Origin: Flavobacteriales bacterium UBA7468
Lineage (GTDB): Bacteria; Bacteroidota; Bacteroidia; Flavobacteriales_D; Crocinitomicaceae
NCBI GenBank assembly: GCA_002478565.1
Contig: DLPC01000007.1
Span: forward strand, 157,998-221,997
Length of the DNA stretch: 64,000 bases
Direction of reading: 5' to 3'
The notes under the pieces were generated by a model. That model did no database searches. It saw only the letters and a program-made list of their open reading frames with translations, and was not told where the DNA came from. Made by a program: the position numbers and the translations under genes. Below are positions 41,620-50,485 of this stretch, piece by piece (positions within the stretch are counted from its first letter, which is position 1; each line of letters starts with the position of its first letter).

Positions 41620-44600
41620 GTGCAACGACAGAATTGGTATAAAACACTTTTATTGTGCATCGCCCTAATATTAGGGCTCACTCAATTTTACGCGCAAACG
41701 CCTACGCTGCCTTTTCCAATCACCAACCCCTTAAATCCATTTCAAAATTTACCCCAAAGTTTTGATCTCGGAGATCCGACTAAACTCAACCAAACAATTG
41801 TCTACGACCCAGAGACCGGAACCTTTGTTTTCCGCGATATCATGGGTAAAGACACCTATTTCAGAGCCCCTCAGGCCATGACACTCGAAGAATACTTGGC
41901 TTATGAAGAGAAAAAGAGCTTTTCTTTAGATTGGAAAGAAATTGTTGCCGAAGAAACCGCTGAAAACAGAACCTTTGAATTACCAATAAAAATCGGATCC
42001 AAAGCATTTGAAAGCTTTTTTGGTTCTGACCAGATTACGATTACACCTGGTGGTAACTTAGAATTGTCGCTCGGTGCCAACCACTCCAGAGTAGACAACC
42101 CTATCCTACCCATGCGTCAAAGAAATATCACGCGCTTTGATTTCAACCAAAACATCAACATGGACATCACCGGTCAGATCGGTACGAACATGAAGGTGAA
42201 TATGAAATACAATACCCGCGCCAACTTTGACTTCGAAAATATCTCCAAACTAGAGCGCACCGGTAAAGAAGACGACATCTTGCAAAAAATTGCATTGGGA
42301 CAGGTGAGTCTTGAATTACCAACTACCCTAATCCCAAGTTCGCAGACTTTATTTGGTTTCAAAACCCAACTCAAATTTGGTCGCTCCACTGTCGATTTCA
42401 TTTTAGCACAATCTAAAGGAAAGCGCACTGAAATCAATGTTACAGGTAAGGCACAAGTACAAAAATTTGAAATTACCGCAGACAACTATGAGGCAAATCG
42501 CCATTACTTCTTGAATTTATATCACCAACAGCACTACGACACCGCAATGTCGACCTTACCTGTTGTCAATTCCACAACCTACATTACCCGTATCGAAGTT
42601 TGGGTTACAAACCGCAGTAGCATCACCGAAAACACCAGAAATATTGTCGCTTTCTCGGATTTAGGTGAAGCCAAACCAGCAAACTGTCAAGGTAATCCGG
42701 GATCATATGCCACCCAAGAATTGCCCGACAACGAAGCCAACGGACTCTACGATTGGGCAGCGAATCAGCCTCTCATCAGAGGCTTTTCCAATGCAGTCAT
42801 TGCGCTCACCTCACAAATCAATGCGCCCGGGCCTTTTAATCAGGCTGTTGACTACGAAAAAGTAGAAAACGCCAGAAAGCTCAACGAAAACGAGTTTACT
42901 TACAATGCGCTTTTGGGATACATCTCTTTGAACACAGCACTGAATAATGACGAAGTCTTGGCTGTCGCCTACGAATACACTTACCGTGGGCAAACTTACC
43001 AAGTTGGCGAATTCTCAACTGACGGAACCAACGGTCAAGAAGCCCTTGTTTTGAAACTCATCAAGCCGACCATCACCAACCCAAAAAACAAAATTTGGGA
43101 CCTCATGATGAAAAACGTCTACTCGATTGGTGCCTATCAAGTTGATCAACTCGGTTTTAAAATTGACATTTATTACAACAACCGCGAAACTTCTGTTTTA
43201 CAGCCATTCCTGCCTTTTGAACAAGGCGGTATCGACAAAAAACAAATTGTCACCTTGTTGGATATGGACAAAATCAACCAAAACAACCAGCCATTTTCAG
43301 ATGGTGTTTTCGATTTTGCGCCATTTAATGTTGTCGGAAGCAAGATTGACAATGGTGGAACCATCAACCGTAAAAATGGTCGTATTTTCTTTACAACCGT
43401 TGAACCTTTTGGTAAAACGCTTGCAAAAAAGCTTACTGAGGCCGGTGTGCCTGCCCTTTATGTGAATCAGCTCTCTTACACAGAACTCTACGACTCAACC
43501 AAAACAGCCGCGCAGCAAATCCCGAGTAAGAATCGTTTTGTTTTTAAAGGTGAGTTCCAGTCTTCCATTTCATCTGAAATTCCGTTAAACGTCATGAACA
43601 TCCCACAAGGAGCGGTTGTCGTTACAGCAGGCGGAATGCGTTTGGTAGAAGGGGTAGATTATACAGTAGATTACGCATTTAGCCGTGTTAAAATCCTGAA
43701 CACTGGTGTTCTCGAATCGAATACACCGATAAAAATTTCCATCGAATCAAATTCTGTATTTGGTTTCCAAGCGCGCTCTATGATGGGTGGTCGTTACCAA
43801 TATCGCCTCAACGAAAATTTCAAAGTTGGCGCTACTTGGTTGCGCATGATGGAACGCCCCGTTACCCAAAAAGTTGATTTCGGTTCAGAGCCTTTCAAGA
43901 ATAATGTACTCGGGGCAGATTTTGCTTTCCGTACCAACGTACCTGCACTCACCAAACTCATTGACCTCTTGCCCGTCATTTCGACTAACACGATGTCTAC
44001 CCTATCAATGTCTGGAGAAGTAGCTACACTTAGACCAGGCCAACCGCGCGCCATCAACAAAGAAGGAACTTCCTATATCGATGACTTTGAGGCGTCACAA
44101 AGTGCCATAGATCTGAAAGGGATGTCGGCCTGGCGTTTGGCTTCAGTGCCACAAGGACAGCCCGACCTTTTCCCTGAGGGCTCTAAAAAAGACCTCAGTG
44201 CCCGTTTCAAAAGTTCTAAAATCGCTTGGTACACCATCGATCCTGTCTTCTATCAGAGTAACCAACTCACGCCGGCTCACATCAAGCAAAACCCAAATAT
44301 GCTTTATGATAGCCGCATGCGACTCATTCAAATGACGGACATCTTCCCGAACCTGCAGTTGCAATACGGTTCTATTACGAACATCAATGTTTTTGACCTC
44401 GCCTACTACCCAGCTGAGCGCGGGATGTACAATTTTGACACCACAGCGGTTGTTGATTCTCTGGGGCACTTTGATAATCCTGAAGATCGTTGGGGTGGCG
44501 TGATGCGCGGCCTTTCTACCAACGACTTCGAATTAGCAAATATCGAATTTATCCAGTTCTGGTTGCTCGACCCTTTCAATGAGGATGCCGAACTTGAAGA

Positions 44601-47600
44601 TCCAAATACTTTGATGTCTGGTGGTGACCTCTATTTTAATCTTGGAAATATTTCTGAAGACATCTTACCCGATTCCAGAAAGAGTTTCGAACATGGCTTA
44701 CCTCCGAACGATGACCCAGTTTTACTCGACAACATCGACACGACACTATGGAGCCGCGTTTCTACACAACAAGTTGTGGTCAATGCCTTTGCAAATGAAC
44801 CTGCTGCGCGCATCAAGCAAGATGTCGGCCTCGACGGCTGGGACAACCTTGCTGAAAAACTATCCTATACCGGATACATCAATTGGATACAAAACAATAC
44901 CGCACTGAGCCCAGCTACCAAAGCAAAAATGATGGCTGACCCATCTACCGATGACTACAACTACTATCTAGACGACGTCTACGACACACAAGAACTCGAT
45001 ATCTTAGAACGCTACAAGCGCTATAACGGTATGCAAGGGAACTCTCCCACAACAGAAATGTCGGATACCGCTAACGCAAATGGTTATCCTACCATTGCCT
45101 CTAACTTCCCTGACATAGAAGATATCAACCAAGACAACAACTTGTCTGAATCAGAGGCTTATTTTCAATACCGCGTTAGTCTCAGACCAAATGATCTGCA
45201 AAATGTAGGTTCAAACTACATCACCAATAAACAGGTCTATCAAAATGGCAACAAAACTGAAACTTGGTACCAATTCAAAGTACCAATCCGCGAATTTGAA
45301 AAACGCGTGAATGGCATTCAAGATTTCAGATCAATCCGCTTCATGCGTATTTTCATGAAAGGCTTCGACGAACCTGTCGTTTTGCGTTTTGCCAGACTCG
45401 AGCTTGTCCGAGGAGAATGGCGTCGTTATTTCCAAGACCTCACCCAACCTGGTCTTAGTGTACAAACCGACCCAAACCTTACAAGTTTCAATATTGCGGC
45501 ACTTAATATTGAAGAAAATGCACAACGTTCACCAATTAATTATGTAGTTCCACCCGGAATTACGCGTGAAATAGACCCTTCACAGGTTTATCAACGACAA
45601 ATGAATGAGCAATCTTTAGTGCTAGAAGTATGCAACCTTCAGGATGGGGATGCACGAGCTGCCTATCGCAATGTTCAATTTGACGTGCGTACTTACAAAA
45701 AACTCAAAATGTTTGTGCACGCCGAGTCAGTGGTGGAGAACCAACTCAAAGACAACGAACTGACCGTCTTTGTGCGTTTAGGTACCGATTTTGTCGACAA
45801 CTATTATGAATACGAAATGCCTATGAAGGTCACGGATTGGAATACCACGAATCCGGATCTCATATGGCCTGAAGGCAATAATATTGAAATTGTCTTTGAT
45901 CGTCTACTCGACATAAAAATGGAACGCAACACCAAACTTGAACAAGGTGTTCCAGGAGTTTCGAGTATTGTAGAATACGAGAAGGTAGATCCTAATAATG
46001 CCAACAACCGCATCAAAGTAAAAGGAAGCCCGAACCTACAAGGCATCAAAACGATCATGGTTGGGGTGCGAAATCCTTCGAAATCGGACCCAGACAATAC
46101 TTGGGGGCCCGATAACGGCGATGCCGAATGTGCCAACATCTGGATCAATGAAATGCGACTCACTGATTTCGTAAGTGACGGCGGCTCTGCAGCCGTTGGC
46201 CAAATGCAATTGCAGTTGGCAGATTTCGCTACGGTCCAAGCGGCAGGAAATTATTCCGGTATCAACTGGGGAGCCGTAGACAGCCGTGTTCAAGACCGTC
46301 AACGTAACCAAAAAATGGGGGCCGATGTCAGTACAACCATGCAATTGGGTCAATTCTTTGGCAAACAAGCGCGCGTCTCTTTACCATTCTATTATGGCTA
46401 CTCCATAGGAGTCATCAATCCAGAATACGATCCTTTTAATCCAGACATCAAATTAGCTAATTACGATTTAGCAACCCGCAAAGAACGCATGCGCCTCGGC
46501 CAAGATTTTACAGAGCGTCGCAGCTATAATTTTACCAATGTGCGCAAAGAAGCCAAGGCGGGCACCAAGCCACAATTCTGGAGCCTATCTAATTGGTCGG
46601 CTACCTACGCATTTGCCGAGAATATCAAGCGTGATTTCAATATCAAATCCGACATGACGCGTACATGGACAGGCGCCTTGAACTACAATTATACCTTTGC
46701 CGGAAAACCTTGGGAACCATTTAAAAAATGGGAGCCAGCTCAAAAAAATCCTTGGTTGAAAGCGCTCAAAGACTTTAATCTCTATTATTTACCTAAGAAC
46801 GTTACCTTCACCAACGATTATTCTCGAATCTACAATGAAAGACAGATCCGAAATATCAATTTCCCAGAATATAACTTCGACCCAATTTACCTCAAACGCT
46901 TTGACTGGAATAGAAACTATCAAGTGGGCTATGACGTTACCAAAGCACTTAAAACTACTTTTACCGCAACCAATCGATCAATTTTTGAAGAAGGAAATAA
47001 CGGAGTAGACCGCCAAACTAATCCGGAGGGCTATCGAGAATTCATGGATACCATCCGTTCTCAAATGAGCACTTTTGGTCGTACCATGGATTACACCCAT
47101 AACTACTCGATCAGCTATACGCTCCCATTTGATAAATTCCCAGTTACCTCCTGGCTTTCATCTAACATCAAATATGCTGGTACCTACAATTGGCAACGTG
47201 CACCACTTGGTCAAGCAGAATTCGGAAACGTGATCCAAAACACAAGGTCAATTAACATGACTGCTCAAGGTAACTTGGTGACACTCTACAACAAAGTTCC
47301 ATATTTTAAACGCGTTTTAGCCGACGGAAAAGGGCCAAAAACCAACGTCAATGCCAAGCAAGGCCCTGAGGGCGCGCAAGGCGGCAAGGGAGCTCCTCCA
47401 AAGAAAGCCGAATTCAAGCCTAAAAAACCGCTTGAAGAAATGACTGAAAAAGAGCGCAAAGAATATGACCGTCAGTTGGCACGTTTCGAACGCAAACAGG
47501 CGCGAATTGAGGAGCTCAAACTAAAGGAAAAAGAGCCGGTCAATCCGATAGTGGGAACGCTTGTGCGCATGCTACTTACTGTCCGAAATATTTCAGGTAC

Positions 47601-48936
47601 TTACAACCTATCAGACGGGACAATGCTCCCAGGTTTCAATCAAGAATCGAGTGTGCTGGGTATGAATGCCCAAACGCTTGGCTTATCTCCGTTTGTTTTC
47701 GGACAGCAAGCTTATGATATTTTTGGTCGGGAAACAGGCTATCATGTTGGTGAGTTTGCCCGTGATAACAATTGGTTGGTTCAAAATGAGAACCTCAACA
47801 AGCAGTTCATGACCAACCATACGGCAAACCTACAATTGAAAGCCACACTAGAGCCGCTCAAGGACCTCAATATTAACCTCAACGCCTCTAGAAATTACAG
47901 CACACAAGCTGGTGAGTTTTTCAGATGGAATCCTGGTAGTTCAATTTTTGAGAGCCAAAGTAGATTTGAAAGCAGCACACTCACCTACACAACCATATCA
48001 TGGGGGACAGCTTTTGCTAAAATGGACAGCTCTTTCCGCTCACCTATCTTCCAACAAATGATAGCCAATGGACAACAAGTTTCGCAACTCATTGGGGCAA
48101 CCAATTCCAATGCAAGTTCATTACCAAATGGTTTTTATGATGGCTATTCAGCCACACAGCAAGAAGTTGTAATCGGATCTTTCTTAACTGCCTACACGAA
48201 TTCTCCGATCAACTCAAAAACAATCAATCCACGCAGCAATATGCCGTTGCCGAACTGGACGATTAACTACTCAGGGCTTACCAAATTTGAATTCACAAAA
48301 GATGTAGTGAAATCCTTCAAGCTCAATCACGGTTACTCTTCATCGGTATCAGTAAACGGCATGCAAACTAACCTGAATGCGACGCTTGATGCAGCCGGAA
48401 TGCCAAATGCCCGAGACCTCAACAACAACTTTATTGCGCCGATGCAAGTTCAAAATATTACGATCTCAGAACGCTTCTCTCCTTTGATCGGGATGTTGGC
48501 TACCTGGAATATCCTTGGAAAAAACATAACCACCAACTTTGAATACAAAAAAGACCGCCAAGCGACACTCTCTTTAAACAACAACCAAGTGACAGAAACA
48601 CTTGGTCAAGAAATCGTTGTAGGAACGGTTGTCAATGTTCCGAAATTAAAATTAGTTCGCAGTATTGATGCCAGTGACCTACTGATCAATGTCAACTTCT
48701 CCTTTAGAGATAATGCAACTGTTATTCGCAAAGTTGTTGAGAACACCAACACAGCAACTGCAGGGCAAAAAACTGTGAGTTTTAAACTAGATGCCAACTA
48801 CAAACTCAACGAATACCTGAGCGCAATTTTCTACTACGAACAATTTATCAATACGCCAAAAGTTTCATTGAGCTACCCTACCGGAAACCTAAAGACAGGG
48901 ATTACCTTACGTTTTGACCTCAACGGTTTAAAATAA
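41620..48936 (+). CDS. sprA: SprA/Sov, outer-membrane translocon of the type IX secretion system
   Basis: The 2438-residue product starts with GTG and a signal peptide (about 1-26). It matches SprA of Flavobacterium johnsoniae in length (2403 residues there) and in repeated features: the N-terminal SLDWKEIVAEETAENR region, TGQIGTNMKVNMKYNTRANFDFEN in two runs, GGRYQYRLNENFKVGATWLRM, SYIDDFEASQSAIDL, and a C-terminal strand ending GITLRFDLNGLK. It forms the very large beta-barrel through which T9SS cargo leaves the cell. A Lys/Glu-rich and partly Gly/Pro-rich insert lies at about residues 1902-1974. Cargo likely includes the protease at 30.7-33.1 kb. Confidence 0.96.
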   Translation: MQRQNWYKTLLLCIALILGLTQFYAQTPTLPFPITNPLNPFQNLPQSFDLGDPTKLNQTIVYDPETGTFVFRDIMGKDTYFRAPQAMTLEEYLAYEEKKSFSLDWKEIVAEETAENRTFELPIKIGSKAFESFFGSDQITITPGGNLELSLGANHSRVDNPILPMRQRNITRFDFNQNINMDITGQIGTNMKVNMKYNTRANFDFENISKLERTGKEDDILQKIALGQVSLELPTTLIPSSQTLFGFKTQLKFGRSTVDFILAQSKGKRTEINVTGKAQVQKFEITADNYEANRHYFLNLYHQQHYDTAMSTLPVVNSTTYITRIEVWVTNRSSITENTRNIVAFSDLGEAKPANCQGNPGSYATQELPDNEANGLYDWAANQPLIRGFSNAVIALTSQINAPGPFNQAVDYEKVENARKLNENEFTYNALLGYISLNTALNNDEVLAVAYEYTYRGQTYQVGEFSTDGTNGQEALVLKLIKPTITNPKNKIWDLMMKNVYSIGAYQVDQLGFKIDIYYNNRETSVLQPFLPFEQGGIDKKQIVTLLDMDKINQNNQPFSDGVFDFAPFNVVGSKIDNGGTINRKNGRIFFTTVEPFGKTLAKKLTEAGVPALYVNQLSYTELYDSTKTAAQQIPSKNRFVFKGEFQSSISSEIPLNVMNIPQGAVVVTAGGMRLVEGVDYTVDYAFSRVKILNTGVLESNTPIKISIESNSVFGFQARSMMGGRYQYRLNENFKVGATWLRMMERPVTQKVDFGSEPFKNNVLGADFAFRTNVPALTKLIDLLPVISTNTMSTLSMSGEVATLRPGQPRAINKEGTSYIDDFEASQSAIDLKGMSAWRLASVPQGQPDLFPEGSKKDLSARFKSSKIAWYTIDPVFYQSNQLTPAHIKQNPNMLYDSRMRLIQMTDIFPNLQLQYGSITNINVFDLAYYPAERGMYNFDTTAVVDSLGHFDNPEDRWGGVMRGLSTNDFELANIEFIQFWLLDPFNEDAELEDPNTLMSGGDLYFNLGNISEDILPDSRKSFEHGLPPNDDPVLLDNIDTTLWSRVSTQQVVVNAFANEPAARIKQDVGLDGWDNLAEKLSYTGYINWIQNNTALSPATKAKMMADPSTDDYNYYLDDVYDTQELDILERYKRYNGMQGNSPTTEMSDTANANGYPTIASNFPDIEDINQDNNLSESEAYFQYRVSLRPNDLQNVGSNYITNKQVYQNGNKTETWYQFKVPIREFEKRVNGIQDFRSIRFMRIFMKGFDEPVVLRFARLELVRGEWRRYFQDLTQPGLSVQTDPNLTSFNIAALNIEENAQRSPINYVVPPGITREIDPSQVYQRQMNEQSLVLEVCNLQDGDARAAYRNVQFDVRTYKKLKMFVHAESVVENQLKDNELTVFVRLGTDFVDNYYEYEMPMKVTDWNTTNPDLIWPEGNNIEIVFDRLLDIKMERNTKLEQGVPGVSSIVEYEKVDPNNANNRIKVKGSPNLQGIKTIMVGVRNPSKSDPDNTWGPDNGDAECANIWINEMRLTDFVSDGGSAAVGQMQLQLADFATVQAAGNYSGINWGAVDSRVQDRQRNQKMGADVSTTMQLGQFFGKQARVSLPFYYGYSIGVINPEYDPFNPDIKLANYDLATRKERMRLGQDFTERRSYNFTNVRKEAKAGTKPQFWSLSNWSATYAFAENIKRDFNIKSDMTRTWTGALNYNYTFAGKPWEPFKKWEPAQKNPWLKALKDFNLYYLPKNVTFTNDYSRIYNERQIRNINFPEYNFDPIYLKRFDWNRNYQVGYDVTKALKTTFTATNRSIFEEGNNGVDRQTNPEGYREFMDTIRSQMSTFGRTMDYTHNYSISYTLPFDKFPVTSWLSSNIKYAGTYNWQRAPLGQAEFGNVIQNTRSINMTAQGNLVTLYNKVPYFKRVLADGKGPKTNVNAKQGPEGAQGGKGAPPKKAEFKPKKPLEEMTEKERKEYDRQLARFERKQARIEELKLKEKEPVNPIVGTLVRMLLTVRNISGTYNLSDGTMLPGFNQESSVLGMNAQTLGLSPFVFGQQAYDIFGRETGYHVGEFARDNNWLVQNENLNKQFMTNHTANLQLKATLEPLKDLNINLNASRNYSTQAGEFFRWNPGSSIFESQSRFESSTLTYTTISWGTAFAKMDSSFRSPIFQQMIANGQQVSQLIGATNSNASSLPNGFYDGYSATQQEVVIGSFLTAYTNSPINSKTINPRSNMPLPNWTINYSGLTKFEFTKDVVKSFKLNHGYSSSVSVNGMQTNLNATLDAAGMPNARDLNNNFIAPMQVQNITISERFSPLIGMLATWNILGKNITTNFEYKKDRQATLSLNNNQVTETLGQEIVVGTVVNVPKLKLVRSIDASDLLINVNFSFRDNATVIRKVVENTNTATAGQKTVSFKLDANYKLNEYLSAIFYYEQFINTPKVSLSYPTGNLKTGITLRFDLNGLK

Positions 48937-48942
48937 GTACTC

Positions 48943-49386
48943 ATGGTTAGAACTGCTACTCCTGCCGACGTACCTGCAATTTTTTCTCTCATACAAGAAC
49001 TAGCGAATTACGAACGCGCACCAGAACAAGTGATTAACACGCCCGAGCAGCTTCAAATTGACCTTTTTACCGATAAAATTTGTGAAGCCCTAGTAGCTAC
49101 CAATGAAAAAAATCAGGTCATTGGTTTTGCCCTCTTTTACACGTCCTATTCGACATGGAAAGGTCGCTGTCTTTATTTGGAGGATTTTTATGTCATCGAC
49201 GCCGAAAGAAAGCAAGGATACGGCCAGGCTTTATTTGATGAAGTGGTGAACATCGCAAAGAAACGTGGTGTCAAACGCATGGATTGGCAAGTACTTGACT
49301 GGAATCATACAGCCCTCAATTTCTATCGACGCAACCATGCTACCCTAGATCCTGAATGGATCAATGGTCGACTTTTTTTTGAATAA
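48943..49386 (+). CDS. GNAT N-acetyltransferase, spermidine/diamine acetyltransferase-like
   Basis: The 147-residue product has the GNAT fold with RTATPADVPAIFSLIQELA at the N-terminus, LYLEDFYVIDAERKQGYGQALFDE (two runs) as the acetyl-CoA pyrophosphate loop, and WQVLDWNHTALNFYRR. This resembles the SAT1/thialysine acetyltransferase group. The substrate is probably a polyamine or another amine. It lies 6 bases after sprA, so it may share that transcript. Confidence 0.85.
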   Translation: MVRTATPADVPAIFSLIQELANYERAPEQVINTPEQLQIDLFTDKICEALVATNEKNQVIGFALFYTSYSTWKGRCLYLEDFYVIDAERKQGYGQALFDEVVNIAKKRGVKRMDWQVLDWNHTALNFYRRNHATLDPEWINGRLFFE

Positions 49387-49454
49387 CAGCTTTCTGATTT
49401 TCAAATATTCACAAAAATTGGGTTAATATTCAGCCAATACGAGATGTTGTTCAT

Positions 49455-49483
49455 TTGACACTTAGTCTATAAAATTTTACTAT
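49455..49483 (+). promoter_or_regulatory. Promoter-like -35/-10 pair before the structured RNA candidate
   Basis: TTGACA (49455-49460) and TACTAT (49478-49483) are separated by exactly 17 bases. This is a classical sigma-70-like arrangement, unusual for Bacteroidota, where TTTG and TAnnTTTG boxes are expected. A TATTTTG lies at 49490-49496 as an alternative -7 element. No coding region starts downstream on this strand for almost 1 kb. Confidence 0.45.
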
Positions 49484-49489
49484 TAAGTT

Positions 49490-49711
49490 TATTTTGAAAT
49501 AAGGAGAGAAACAGGTTACTTCTTGTGTGTAGCAGTTGACGTACTGCTTGGAGAGGCAGTTTCATTTTCTAGTTTGATAAGAGTTTAATAGTTTTTGTCG
49601 ACGTCCGAAAGGAATATACACAAGAGGTTCCTGTCCTTATTACTTCTACTGCACCACTCAGACAATTTTTGTCTACTACTAGGAAAAGGGCTACTTGTTA
49701 GCCCTTTTTTT
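49490..49711 (+). ncRNA. Candidate structured RNA gene, family not identified
   Basis: The 311-base gap between the acetyltransferase and cyclase genes holds no convincing reading frame but a strong fold. AATAAGGA (49498-49505) pairs with TCCTTATT (49634-49641). CAGG (49512-49515) pairs with CCTG (49630-49633) across a 6-base bulge. A 14-bp stem pairs 49518-49531 with 49615-49628, with two G-U pairs. The closed region of about 83 bases can form smaller hairpins, including GCAG/CTGC at 49532-49547. A second hairpin AGACA/TGTCT follows (49660-49674), then a terminator. The layout, with one long interrupted stem and a large internal region, recalls 6S RNA, but I cannot confirm any family. Confidence 0.5.
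49684..49711 (+). terminator. Intrinsic terminator ending the structured RNA candidate
   Basis: AAAAGGGCTA and TAGCCCTTTT form a 10-bp stem with the loop CTTGT, ending in seven Ts. The symmetric A and T runs mean it could also serve the opposing cyclase gene, whose stop codon lies at 49698-49700 inside the hairpin. Confidence 0.85.
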
Positions 49712-50450
49712 CTTGTACCTGATACAACAGTGGTCTGCTGGGGCTGGCATCATTGCTAAAATTAGCCATTTGCAATTCCATAACATATTCTCCATCTGAG
49801 ATTGTGCCATCAACAAACACCAATTCAGTAATTGTGCGGTCTTTTCTAGGTTGTTCAGGATACCTCCAAAAAGCATGGTGAAACGCAAGTACGCCTGCAT
49901 CCTCCTCACGATCTACAGAAGGTGTATCTACCAAAAAATGTTTGGTGTCAAGCTGATCAAGTAAATCCACCACTCCAACATCAAAATAACAAGGGTTTGT
50001 TCCTGAGTAATTGGCATTTTTCTTTTCTGGAATGTTGGGAAGTGTCCGAATAATGACAGCCTCCGTGAAAGCGTTTTCCAAAAGTGCTTCTAGTTGATCA
50101 GCAAACACCACACGGTCGCCGTTTTCTAAAATTCTCGGGGTGACGCTTAGTAAACTCGCTTTATAAAAATAATGCTCAAAAACCGCATTTACAGGATAAT
50201 GCTCGCTGCTAATATGACCATATGACTCAGTATGAGTTCCATGCCCGTGAGGGTTAAAATAAATGTCTTTAAAGTTTACTGCGCCTCCTTCAAGCACACT
50301 TCCAATAAAGCCATTTGCACGAACTGGCTCCATCCGAGGCGCCTCAACATACCAAGCCTTTGGGTTGGCGTCATCTGCAGTCAAAGGCAAGGATAAATCT
50401 AATGGAAATGCCGTGTCAATAAAATGCTGTTCGTCTAGGTAAAAAATCAT
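49698..50450 (-). CDS. Cyclase-family protein (kynurenine formamidase-like)
   Basis: The 250-residue product matches the cyclase/KynB-like metal hydrolase family. The metal-binding signature appears as NPHGHGTHTESYGHI (about residues 66-80), and a later DTPSVDREEDAG run is followed by a histidine (AFHHAFWR, about 205). Members hydrolyse N-formylkynurenine or related amides and esters. There are no other tryptophan-degradation genes nearby, so the substrate is open. The gene is divergent from glyS with a 35-base gap and ends inside the terminator hairpin of the RNA candidate. Confidence 0.8.
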   Translation of the reverse strand: MIFYLDEQHFIDTAFPLDLSLPLTADDANPKAWYVEAPRMEPVRANGFIGSVLEGGAVNFKDIYFNPHGHGTHTESYGHISSEHYPVNAVFEHYFYKASLLSVTPRILENGDRVVFADQLEALLENAFTEAVIIRTLPNIPEKKNANYSGTNPCYFDVGVVDLLDQLDTKHFLVDTPSVDREEDAGVLAFHHAFWRYPEQPRKDRTITELVFVDGTISDGEYVMELQMANFSNDASPSRPLLYQVQEKKG

Positions 50451-50472
50451 AGAGTAAAAATAGTGCTTTTCG

Positions 50473-50480
50473 TATCTTTG
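50473..50480 (+). promoter_or_regulatory. -7 promoter element of glyS
   Basis: TATCTTTG is an exact TAnnTTTG match ending only 5 bases before the glyS ATG at 50486, so the mRNA would be leaderless or nearly so. Confidence 0.5.
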
Positions 50481-50485
50481 CGGCT

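Noticed and set aside
42174..46368. Several antisense frames of about 70-120 codons inside sprA
   Set aside because: They have no recognisable domains, and sprA is continuous and conserved across this span.
49598..49613. GTCCGAAAGGAA looked like the SRP RNA tetraloop region
   Set aside because: The flanking symmetric loop and the AGCAG strand needed for SRP RNA domain IV are absent, and the surrounding stem does not fit.
49490..49711. tmRNA or RNase P RNA as identity of the structured gap
   Set aside because: The transcript is too short for either, has no tRNA-like CCA end or tag frame, and lacks the conserved RNase P core.
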